From Cololabis saira (Eukaryota; Chordata; Actinopteri; Beloniformes; Belonidae), in the NCBI RefSeq assembly GCF_033807715.1, contig NC_084601.1:1147001-1211000 (forward strand): DNA of 64,000 nucleotides, written 5' to 3'. Under the pieces are notes generated by a model. It was not told the origin of the DNA. It saw only the letters and a list, made by a program, of their open reading frames with translations, and did not search any database. Positions 54,909-64,000 of the stretch are shown here, piece after piece (position 1 is the first letter of the stretch; each line of letters starts with the position of its first letter). The position numbers and the translations under genes are program-made.

Positions 54909-56334
54909 TATAGTTTCAGTTCAATTCACATTCCAAATAATTTCCTCCAAAGGACGTGCACTGGGCAGAGGAGATGAGATTTCTAATGTTGATTTGAACA
55001 GAGATGAAAAAATGATGATGATACTTTTGTTTGTATGTATTTCTCTCGCTTGCATTTGCATCGTGGTCAGGCACGCTCACCCTCTGATTGATTATCGGAA
55101 ATCAGCAGAAACCTTTCCAGCAGGACCTGCATGCTGCCGGCTACGTGACTTTGTGTGTTGTAAAGAATCCACAACGTTGATGAATGCCGAAAACTCCCAG
55201 GTGCAGTGAAAGCATCACGGCATCGCTCTCAGATGAGAAAATCATGGACTCATTATAATCAGTAACAAAAGGGAAAATTGGCTGCGAACAGAACATCTGC
55301 TCAGCGTATCTCAACGCTGATGTCTGTTCAGTTAGTGGTTTGTTTTTATTAACCTTCGCTCTTATTGCATGTAGACGTTTTATTACATATTTTTTAACCA
55401 CATTTCTCTGCAAAATGGCTCAGCTATTTATTATTATGTTTTCCATAAACTGTAGCTTGCTGCATTTCCCAGAGGCCCCGGGAAATGCAATTTTAAATTA
55501 CGAACTCCAGACAAGGTTTCATCAGCTGCTGTAGTTTCCTAAAAAAGATGCACAAAACATTTCCAACACATCTTGGATTAAAATGCTGAAATATGCAAAA
55601 GGTTCTATTTCAGGCCATAAAAAGATGAATGTTTCGTTGTAAAGCTGTTCTAAGATATAGAATCCTATTTAATGTTGTTTTTTTTTTTAGTTTTTGAATC
55701 GTTTAGTTTGTAAAGCTGCAGGATCTTTAGCCATTAAACTACATGGGACCGTGTTAATGACTCCACTGGCAACATTAAATCTGCTCATTTGCGTAACAAC
55801 AGCATGAAAATAGGATGATGGTTTTTCTTCAAGTGCAGTGAACACGTGCGGCCTCTAAAGAAGAGCATTAACCATGACTGACTCAGGATTTCTTCTGCCT
55901 TTAACGCTTTTTATAAGAAAATTCTTCAGTGTGGTCCAACCAAAGTATCCATGAACTAGCCTTTGACAGATAGTTTCTTACTTTGGCTGTTTTTATTTCA
56001 TGCATTCAGCACTCAAGTCAGTCCAATCAAATATTTTTTTCTGTTGGACAGTTAGACACATGAGGAGAAAAAGGAGATTTAAAATCTTCAATTTAAAATG
56101 AGATGCATTGTGCCCTTTGTTTCAAAAGCGTACTCAATTTCCTGAGACCATAATGAAACGTCTGTGACATGTTTTCATCAAAATACTAGAGAGTTAACAG
56201 TTAACAACCAGTGTGTCTTTAAGCACGTCTGCTGCACCTGCTGCAAATCTGAAAGAAGAAAACACACAACGGGCACACAAAGATTTGGAATCTGAAAGAG
56301 AGAAAAACAAGTAAAAAGCAGCAACCATCCCAGG
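54909..56334. other. 1.4-kb spacer
   Basis: A 71-codon frame at 54994-55209 has a hydrophobic stretch (MILLFVCISLACICIVV) and several Cys, but no family match that I recognise, and no promoter or splice context supports it. Confidence 0.4.
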
Positions 56335-56530
56335 GGCCTCATGTTCCAAACGTGCGTGGATTTCAACGTGAATCCGTGCGTGGAATTTTCACGTACGCAA
56401 AAAAAAAATCAGATGTTCAAAACTGCGTAGCCTACGCCCAAATCCACGCAGGTTTCTTTGAACATCACAATCAGCGTGGATTTGAGCGCACATGCGGGAG
56501 CACAACACTTCGCCCTGTCTCCTCCCTCAT
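56335..56530 (+). mobile_element. Transposon left end of the GGGGCCTCAT type
   Basis: Starts GGGGCCTCATGTTCCAAACG and continues with several GCGTGGATT and TACGC blocks, resembling the ends of the Harbinger-like element at 21845. No right end follows, so this is a fragment. Confidence 0.55.
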
Positions 56531-57034
56531 ATAGATACATTTGAATATGATAATGAAGATAATTATCTCACTTTCTTTCTGTGTTTTTTACTTCATTTTT
56601 GTTTCTTTTTTGTCTAAACTTCTCCTTCCTGCTTTGTTTCCTCTCTTTCTAAATACTTTTGTCCAGCTGTCTTCTAGTTGTTATCTATTCATTCTTTATT
56701 TGTTATTCTCTTTTTAGGTTTTGACACTTTTTTCCAAACCCTTTCATGAATTTAGTTACAAATCTAACACCCAATGAATGTAATTTTTTTCCATTCACTC
56801 CATTTGTGTCGTCTTTTCCCTCCATCATCTTGCTCTCATTAACCACCATTGACTGTCACAATTTTGTTTTTTGTCATTTGATTTTTATATAAAAAGTTAT
56901 TATTTCTTGTAACTTTATTTTCTTACAGCGCCTCTAGCTGACACTGTTTCCATCATTCAAATTTCATGGATTTCACTTTACTCATTAACCTCCATTAACT
57001 CGGTTATCTTTACAGAAGGGCATTGAGCTTCTTC

Positions 57035-57096
<62 letters not shown>

Positions 57097-58169
57097 CTCA
57101 ACATCAGTTATTTTCAGCCTTGAATAATTCCCAAAGAGATGTGTATTGAATATGCTAACTCAAAAAAACCCAAGTACATTTTTCAAAGAATTTCTAAATA
57201 AAATAAACTGAAATAATGGATGGATGAGAAAGGAGAGAGGATGCCCAGGTGAATTTAAATGTTAAACTTTGAATTTTCAATGTATGTGAACATGAAAAGG
57301 GTAGGTCAGATTTGTGTCATAAAGAAGCCACACCACCATGTTCTACAGATCAGAAACCACGCTTTATAACATTACATTCAGTAACTACTTTCATTTGGTG
57401 GTGCCATGCATCATATCATGATATTTTTCGGCATGCTGCTGGACCTGTGTTTGTGTTGTTGTTTCACCCCTTACCAGAACACTATAATGTCACAACAAGG
57501 GCAAAATATGCAAAAAAATATCCTGAATGTTTGTCCGGGGGTTCCTTGAAGCCCTGAGCAAAATTGAGCAAAACTGTGTCAAAAGCATTCACAGTTTCAA
57601 TGTATTCAGTGCAGTAAGACCTCAGGTCTTTTCAGAAGTCAAGTACTTGTTCAATATTTTGCCACAAAAGCAGACTAGAAGGTCTCCAACCTCATGAAGA
57701 GGCTCCGTTGGATCAATGCACTTCTCATGTGAGTTTTTGGAAGTTTATCCGTCAATCACCTTGTGTTTTGCATGAGAACATTCAAATTAAACAGGGACTG
57801 GTCAAGGTACAGCACATGTACATGGAACCAACATAAAACCTTAAAACAATTCCTGTCCATTACAATAACCTCTACATGTTTCCCCCATAACCAAACAAGT
57901 CTATACTTCTGTGTTTCTGAGGGGTGAGAACTGAAGACCAGTCAGAAAGTTCCTGAGGAATCAGGACCATACGTCTCTAACCTTCTCGGTTCCTTTATCA
58001 ATGCTGGTGGATGCTGAAAATGAACATAAAAAACAACAATAGAACATTAATTACTACATAGTCTGGTGCAGTAACAGACTCACAGTTGAGTATCTGCAGA
58101 GTTCAAGTGGAGAGACTGCTGGGAGTTACAGAGGTGTAATGTTAATGACCTTTTGGCAGTGTTTTAGAC
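56531..58169. other. 1.6-kb spacer with a CA tract
   Basis: T-rich in the first 400 bp. No gene recognised. Confidence 0.4.
57037..57095. repeat. (CA)n microsatellite
   Basis: About 29 uninterrupted AC dinucleotides. Confidence 0.95.
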
Positions 58170-58269
58170 ATTAGAAGTTCGTCTGCTATTGATAAGAGAA
58201 TCGATTAAGAGTCAGATCGATGAATGGACTAGCATCGTTATCAATAAAATTTTATCAGTTCCCATCCCT
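58170..58269 (-). mobile_element. hAT-type terminus, single end
   Basis: On the minus strand it begins CCAGGGATGGGAACTGATAA and continues with ATCGATAACGATG-like sequence, a familiar fish hAT end. The other end is missing. Confidence 0.5.
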
Positions 58270-59683
58270 GGTGTCTCTCCTCTGTATGCATCTCCAGTGC
58301 TGCCATTTTGTCTTACATTTCCTGCACAGACTGCATAATTTCCTGTAATTTATTACTCAGACTTCATAAGAGCCGCATTAATTTTCTGACTGCCTCCACC
58401 AGAGGAGATATTGATGCAATCCATTTAGGTGCATTATACAGTCAATAATCAATAAGGAAAGTTGTTGCTGAATAATGTGTTTTAAATGATTTATTTGATC
58501 TGCTTTGGCAACCCTAGACATCCGATTTTACTTGTTAGTCACATTGAGATAATTGTTGGGTTTAGTTTTTTTCAGGTAAAACAAGTTAAAGGTTTTAAAT
58601 TGATGTAACTTCATAGCAGTCACAGATGGAGATGTGCAGCGTACCCAATCTGGGAACCTAGAACCACAACTCAATGAAATTGCAATTCCTCTTTAGAAGG
58701 GGTGTTTTTGTTTTTATCTTTATAAGCTGACAGTTGACACATTCGTTTGAACTTTTTTCTGTCTGTATGTCAGTCTGTGTAACGGTCAGAGTATCTTCAA
58801 AGATTCTTTGAGAGGTTGCTAACTTAGCACTAGCATTTGCTGGCCCAGTTGTTAGTGTACACTGATGGAGCGTAACATCTAGTCCACTGATGGCTAAAGT
58901 AAGAGTGCTCATTTTTATTACAGTGCCATGTTCTGCTGGAGCATCTGCATACTGGCATTTACTTTCACATGTGCCACTTAACTCAACTTTTTAGTGGACC
59001 AATCTGATGTGATCTGTGAGAGGCAATTCCAGTCTGCAATCAACACTCACCCCAGAGCCAACATACACCTCCAATGTTCCCTTTGCATGCCCTGATCTTT
59101 TTCCTGAGCAAAAGAATTAACCAATCACTATTAATCTGGTGATCATATTGTTATGGTAAACTGGTGTATATGGGGTGTACTGGGTTACCAAGGCATGCGT
59201 ATGTGAATGTCTCATGAAGTTAGCAGGTGAGTGAGTGGTTTAGACATGCTGTCAGCTCAAACTTCAACATGGACAGAAGATCTTTGGCCTCTAAATTGAC
59301 CTTTCAATCACCAAAGTTTTGGTTTTCTTTTTACGAAGTACAACTCAGTTCCTTATTAAAATCCTGAAGACATTGGCACACTTTCTTGTTACCAGAACAA
59401 AGGCAGAAAATCTGTGCACAGAATTTGCCAATCTGCAGGCACAGATTGCAGAACATAAGAAATGGATATCCCAATATTTAACATTCTCAATTGTTTCACT
59501 CAAAGAGCTGTGTTTTCATTTCTGGATGGATTTGTTCTGATGCTCAGCTGGAGACGGTGTTTTGCATCGCTGAAACTTATTTAAAGACAGTTGTATGCAA
59601 TTTCATATAATTTTTGACAGATGAAAGCACAAATATGTTTAAATAATAGGAACATATACAAGGTTAATTAAAGATTTTTTTTC
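58270..59683. other. 1.4-kb spacer
   Basis: No gene or repeat end recognised. Confidence 0.4.
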
Positions 59684-59732
59684 AATTACATTTTATTTAT
59701 ATATCGTCCATTACAACAGAAGGTGTCTCTAG

Positions 59733-60302
59733 TGGCCCTTTTGCACTAGTCCTTACTCGGCCCGACTCGGCTCGTCACGCCTCCACCCGTTTTGTCCCCG
59801 TTTGTTTTCCCCCTCCAGGGGAGAAGTGGGGGGGTTGGGGTGAATTTGCTGTGACGTACTCGATTGCGCAACCACTTTGTTCATGTCGGCGCTGATCAGA
59901 AATCAGCTGGAGCCGCGAGCGGCTGAGAGTAAAACAGCCCGTCTACATCCCTTTTTAATTCTCTCCTCAGCCCCCAGGTTTATGAACATCTGCACCTCAG
60001 AGTTGGATCACCAAACAGACGTTTTGCGCTTTATAATAAAATCGCCGCGAGTCGCGCTCGCGCTGACTCTCGCTTCCTGATTCAAACGTCTGACGGCCCC
60101 GCCCCCCGACCAATCAGTGGCGCGGAGGGTGGTGACCTCAGAAATAGATCCTGGCTCAGCCCAGATAGAACCTCGCCAGAATGGTTACAGAAAAAGTATC
60201 TGCTTGGAGCGGCTCTACCCGTCTCGGCCCTTAGTGCAAAAGCGCAAGACGGGGCCGTGGCGGGTAGAACCGAGCTGAGGCCGGACTAGTGCGAAAGGGC
60301 CA
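59733..60302. mobile_element. MITE nested in family A, TAG target
   Basis: Ends TGGCCCTTTTGCACTAGTCC and the complement of TGGCCCTTTCGCACTAGTCC. TAG flanks both sides (59730-59732 and 60303-60305) and rejoins the family A head exactly when removed. A 3-bp T-N-G duplication and short ends suggest a Harbinger-type MITE. The interior is GC-rich; an open frame at 59877-60080 carries no recognised domain. Confidence 0.88.
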
Positions 60303-60421
60303 TAGGCGCTTTCCAGAGACCCAGAACATAAACCCCTGAGCAATTATTACATAAACAATGGCAGGTAAAAACTCAGAAAAACCTTAAGCCAAAGTAGCAA
60401 TGAAAAACTGCCCTTTGGGAG

Positions 60422-60601
60422 GGAAGAAACCTGGACCAGGACCTGGATCATAAGGGGGGGTAGAAACCTGGACCAGGACCTGGATCATAACGGGGGAAGA
60501 AACCTGGACCAGGACCTGGATCATAACGGGGGAAGAAACCTGGACCAGGACCTGGATCATAATGGGGGAAGAAACCTGGACCAGGACCTGGATCATAAGG
60601 G
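60422..60601. repeat. 36-bp internal VNTR of family A (5 copies)
   Basis: Units contain GAAGAAACCTGGACCAGGAC and CTGGATCATAA. Copy A3 has two units and A1 and A2 one. Confidence 0.9.
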
Positions 60602-61046
60602 GAACCTCCTGCCGGAGGCCAGACTGGGCAGAGCAGGAAAAGAAAGAACAGAGAGAGAGAATGAAGACCAGAGAAATGACAGACACAATGGCTAACTGGT
60701 GCACTACAGGGACGACCATATAAGCAGACGTAGACAGCAGACACTGAGGTGGTGGGAGGGTTAGGCTGCAGGTCAGGATGTCAGCAGGCATCTACCAGAC
60801 ATCCATATGGACCGGTGGGAGCAGCAGTGGGATGATCAGGGGGCGAGAGTGCAGGGCAGCATGCAGCTCCTAAAGCTCTGGCCTGCAAACATGCACAGAA
60901 GAGGAAACAAAGGGAAGGGGCACAGACCAGCACAACAAACTACAAGAACAACGGAGATGGTTATCAGATACTTCTAATTAATAACTGAGATAGGAAGCGA
61001 GGGGTGATGGGCACAGGCTCATTGGATCATGTTGGTATTCGACCTG

Positions 61047-61268
61047 GTGCGACGGAGAGCCGCTTTCAACCCGGTGAAGAAGCAGCTTTGAGAGGCTGAT
61101 GTGAAATACTCACTGGTTAATCCTGCAACCCTCCGGTTCACGCTCAACGGGTCCAAACAAGAGTTTAAATGGCCGTTAGATGCGTCTGCCTTTTTCAAAG
61201 CCAACATCATGAAGACGATAGACCAGTCAGGTGTCACAGAGAGCCACGTGCCGGCCTTGGATGACTGA
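61047..61268 (+). pseudogene. L1 ORF1p C-terminal domain relic
   Basis: Reads RRRAAFNPVKKQL, one stop, then VKYSLVNPATLRFTLNGSKQ and EFKWPLDASAFF before a stop. The P-A-x-L-R-x-T...F-x-x-P/A pattern is that of the L1 ORF1 C-terminal domain, which binds RNA and follows the RRM. Confidence 0.7.
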
Positions 61269-61948
61269 TCCGCTGTTTCTTGTTTTTCTCTGACTGGACG
61301 TGGACTGCCGACTGACTAAGTGTGCCACGTGGCTGGTGTTTCCTCTGTCATCCAGTTCACGGTATGTGGTTATGTTTATTTTCCATGTTGGACTGCCATT
61401 ATTATTGTAACTGAGTCTCGGATATAGACCTGTTTGAGGGCACTCATTTCTTTGCATTGGATAAATGACCAAGGCCACCACTTTCAGTATTCGCCACCTG
61501 TTTCACTCATTCTTTTTCACGTGATAAGGGACATGGCGGTTTAAGATTAATTTGTCTCTCACAGCGTGGCTAAGTGTGAGTGTGAGGGCTGCTATATTAG
61601 TGAAAAATGTTGCACTGAATGCTAATATGATTGATGTAAGTTGTCACTCCTATCTTTGGCGTTTGGTGAGGAGTGCTAAGGTGCATGTTTTAGGTGGAAT
61701 GCATCTTAAAAGCTCTTGTAGTATTTTGGTGGGTAAAGCAAGTTTGGGTAAGTGCTGTAGGGGTGGGGGGTGAATCTTCTTCGTGTTGCATTTTCTTTTT
61801 TTTTATATTCTCTTGCATTGAACCTTCCAAATACCAATACCAGCTACACTCACCTTTGTAGACTTCTTTCTGGACAAAATGCTTTACCTGTCCCGGTTAT
61901 AACTGTTATAGGTAGAGCTCAACCGTGCTCATCAATGACTGGGGTTAG

Positions 61949-62440
61949 GAATAGAAAGCTAAATCTGATTTCTTGGAAAGTAAAGGGCTTATACAAGCCA
62001 GTAAATGGGAACAGAGCATTAGATCCCCTCTCTTAGTTTAATGTGGGTATAGCATTTCCACAGGAAACACAATTCCATAATGCCGATGTTAATAGAATTT
62101 GAAAAAGCTTGGTTGGTGAGGTTTTTCACTCGAAATTTAATTTAAAGGCCTGAAGGACCGCAATACTTATTCATAAAGATATTCCATTTGAAGCTGGGAA
62201 AATTGTTGCAGACAGTTAGATATGTCTTAGTTGTTGGCAAAGTCCCTAAATAAACCTATAATTCTAGCAAATATATATGCACCTCACTGGGATGACAAAC
62301 ATTTCATTCAATCATTTTTTACAGCTCTACCGGATGTTGACATTCATTTTTTAATTATTGGAAGAGACTTTAATTGCATCCTCAGTCCCAAACACTCCTC
62401 TGCTAGGCCAGGGCCGCTGTCCTGGACAGCCAAAGCCATT
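61949..62440 (+). pseudogene. L1 ORF2 endonuclease domain relic
   Basis: Blocks in order are KLNLISWKVKG, QETQFHNADVNRI, AILIHKDIPFEAGKIVADS, LANIYAPHWDDKHFIQSFF and FLIIGRDFNCIL. They match the APE-type endonuclease of L1. Expected SWNVKG reads SWKVKG, so a conserved active-site Asn is lost; the Glu of QET and the D-F-N remain. Several in-frame stops. Confidence 0.82.
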
Positions 62441-62514
62441 CATAATTACATTATATGTGTTGTTTGAACCCTGGGGGTTCAATCAATCCGGTCAGAACTC
62501 TCACACTCAAAACA

Positions 62515-62707
62515 TGGTCCCAGTTTGGGAAGCCCTACCTGTGACCGGTGCAAACACCCACCAGCGACCTTCATACACATGTCCTGGACGTGTCCCACCC
62601 TTCATACATTCTGGACTGCAATATTTGACTCAGGAAGTAATGTTTTTAATATAAATGTGGATACACACTTTGATAGCTTTATTTGGTGTAAGACACGAAG
62701 ATTGTGA
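62515..62707 (+). pseudogene. L1 ORF2 C-terminal Cys-motif relic
   Basis: Reads SPTCDRCKHPPATFIHMSW followed by TCPTLHTFW, the C-x2-C...H...C motif near the end of fish L1 ORF2 proteins. It follows the endonuclease relic by less than 100 bp, showing that the reverse transcriptase was deleted. Confidence 0.75.
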
Positions 62708-63000
62708 CTAGGGATTAAAAATGTACAATGTTGTGGCCTTTATAACTTTACTGGCCCGATGTCTAATACTACTTAACGGGAAGAGTTGAAAACCTGCGTC
62801 CCATGCCAGATGAATTAGGGAAGTTATGTTTCATCTTAAATTTGAGGGGATTACGTTTACTCTGAGAGGTAATAGGGAGAAGTTTAACCAGGTCTGGATG
62901 ACTTTTCTGATTACTTTGACAACCGCACTACCATCACAAACTGGGATTCTTCCTGACCCAACCGTGGTACAGCTCAAGCTGCATTTAACATAGGATAATT

Positions 63001-63710
63001 AGGGCCCGAGCACTGACAGTGGGAGGGCCCTATTGTATCTGTAGGAATTTTATTTTTTCCTCGTTTTTTTTAAATGTATTTATTTTATTTTTTTTCCTAC
63101 GAAAGGAGTAAAAGTGCCCCAAAAGTCACCAAATTTTGCACCAAGCCAGGCCTGGTGAAAAATGTGATATTTAATGGTCTCCATTAATGGGCGTGGCCTA
63201 ACGGCTCAACAGCGCCCCCTAGAAAACTTTGTGCCTCAAGACCCACAATACGGTTTGACGTACATGCACGAAAATCGCTACACACCTGTATCATGTCGCA
63301 ACTTAAAGAAAAGTCTCTTGGCGCCATGGCCCAAACCCAACAGGAAGTTGGCCATTTTGAATTAATCGTGTAATTTTGGCGAAATTTATGCCATTTCTTC
63401 AGCCGCTTCTTTGCCCGAACCGTAACGTGCACCCAGGTGTGTTATACATCAAAATGTGCGTCTCCATCCTGCGACAATGGGCATTACTTTTCTAAGTCAA
63501 AAGTTACCGTGGCGACGATAGACGCTAAAAAGCACACCTCCTCTTCATCTGATTGGTCCATATTTGATAGTTCCTACTTTCTGCCATAACTTTTGATGGT
63601 TTGATATAGAGTAGTGGGTGGTGTCATCGGACTTAGTTTTGGGTCCTTGACCTTTATTGGTGTGAAATTGCACGCGCGAGGGCCCGTTCATCGCTGCTTG
63701 CAGCTTTAAT
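63001..63710. mobile_element. Family D element, copy D4
   Basis: Left end AGGGCCCGAGCACTGACAGT, right end CGCTGCTTGCAGCTTTAAT. At 710 bp it is the shortest copy, with one 3' unit only. It begins right at the end of the L1 relic. Confidence 0.85.
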
Positions 63711-64000
63711 TTAGTTTTTTTTTTAATACTTAATCCATTGTGATACTCTTTCTTCATGTTGCATATTTAGGATAATTAACTTTGACCTGTTGTGTACACT
63801 TATTCAACATGTAATTTTTACGTGTTTAAACAGAAAATGCCACTAAATAGATTTGGGAAAAAAAGAAAGTGTTTGTGTTTGGCGAGCATCTTCTCAGCCG
63901 CTCTGAACCAGGGGAAATGTAGAGTCACTTTCAAGCTGCATGAAATCAGTATTTCACAGAGCTTAAATACATGTTGCTATGCCTCCCAAATCTGAGGCCT
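63711..64000. other. Terminal spacer
   Basis: No gene or repeat recognised up to the window edge. Confidence 0.4.

Larger units (their letters stand above)
59684..61030 (+). mobile_element. Family A dispersed repeat, copy A4, split by a MITE
   Basis: The head CATTTTATTTATATATCGTC precedes and GCGCTTTCCAGAGACCCAGA follows a 570-bp insertion. Beyond it are AACAATGGCAGGTAAAAACT, five 36-bp units at about 60422-60601, and a distal part. The right boundary is approximate. Confidence 0.8.
61047..62990 (+). mobile_element. L1-clade LINE relic with reverse transcriptase deleted
   Basis: Three separated parts of one LINE lie in order: the C-terminal piece of ORF1, the endonuclease half of ORF2, and the ORF2 C-terminus with a Cys motif. 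The reverse transcriptase between the last two parts is missing. Stops and frameshifts are frequent. The family looks like fish L1 elements of the Swimmer type, by memory. Confidence 0.78.

Overview
This is vertebrate, almost certainly teleost fish, nuclear DNA. The evidence is the repeat content: a Rex3-like LINE with a GATG-type tail, a second LINE of the Rex1/L2/CR1 group, an L1 relic, Tc1-like remnants, hAT and Harbinger-type elements, TTAA-site elements, and long CA, AT, AATG and TTCC microsatellites. I see no protein-coding exon of a host gene, no RNA gene and no LTR or retroviral element. Nearly all long open frames lie in tandem repeats or transposon debris. The window is best read as intergenic or deep intronic DNA; the species and the neighbouring genes cannot be told from it.

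Layout. 1-3.4 kb: flank, then a Harbinger-type element (779-3404) carrying a reverse-oriented Rex3 copy that has grown three minisatellites and received a further repeat (family A). 3.7-5.2 kb: a CATT microsatellite, a dead Tc1 transposase and a hAT element with a perfect 8-bp target duplication. 6.3-8.3 kb: a Tc1 end, then family B with a 1.2-kb hAT nested in it that keeps a BED-finger relic. 9.35-10.2 kb: family D. 10.95-13.3 kb: a 2.3-kb element with a nested palindromic MITE. 13.3-16.1 kb: single-copy-looking DNA. 16.1-18.9 kb: an expanded family D copy. 21.8-23.8 kb: a Harbinger-like element with a Myb/SANT relic. 25.1-26.0 kb: a pogo-like element. 26.0-30.0 kb: quiet DNA. 30.0-30.6 kb: element E. 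31.6-32.3 kb: a TTCC higher-order array. 33.3-34.4 kb: a second copy of the first Harbinger-type element. 35.0-35.9 kb: family D. 36.6-37.7 and 52.6-53.7 kb: twin TTAA-site elements. 37.7 and 44.9 kb: family B. 38.8, 51.1 and 54.6 kb: fold-back family C. 40.5-43.0 kb: a LINE carrying a 32 x 30-bp in-frame array and two other arrays. 47.2 and 59.7-61.0 kb: family A. 61.0-63.0 kb: an L1 relic. 63.0-63.7 kb: family D.

The strongest theme is that old transposons here act as nurseries for tandem repeats: two LINE copies each carry three arrays, and families A and D have internal VNTRs. A second theme is nested insertion with clean target-site duplications, which gives a relative order of events. 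I did not find a convincing new gene system. The best candidates for follow-up are the 30-bp in-frame array, the family D element with its terminal hairpin and CTCF-like motif, and a tandem pair of CTCF-like sites at 52.3 kb.
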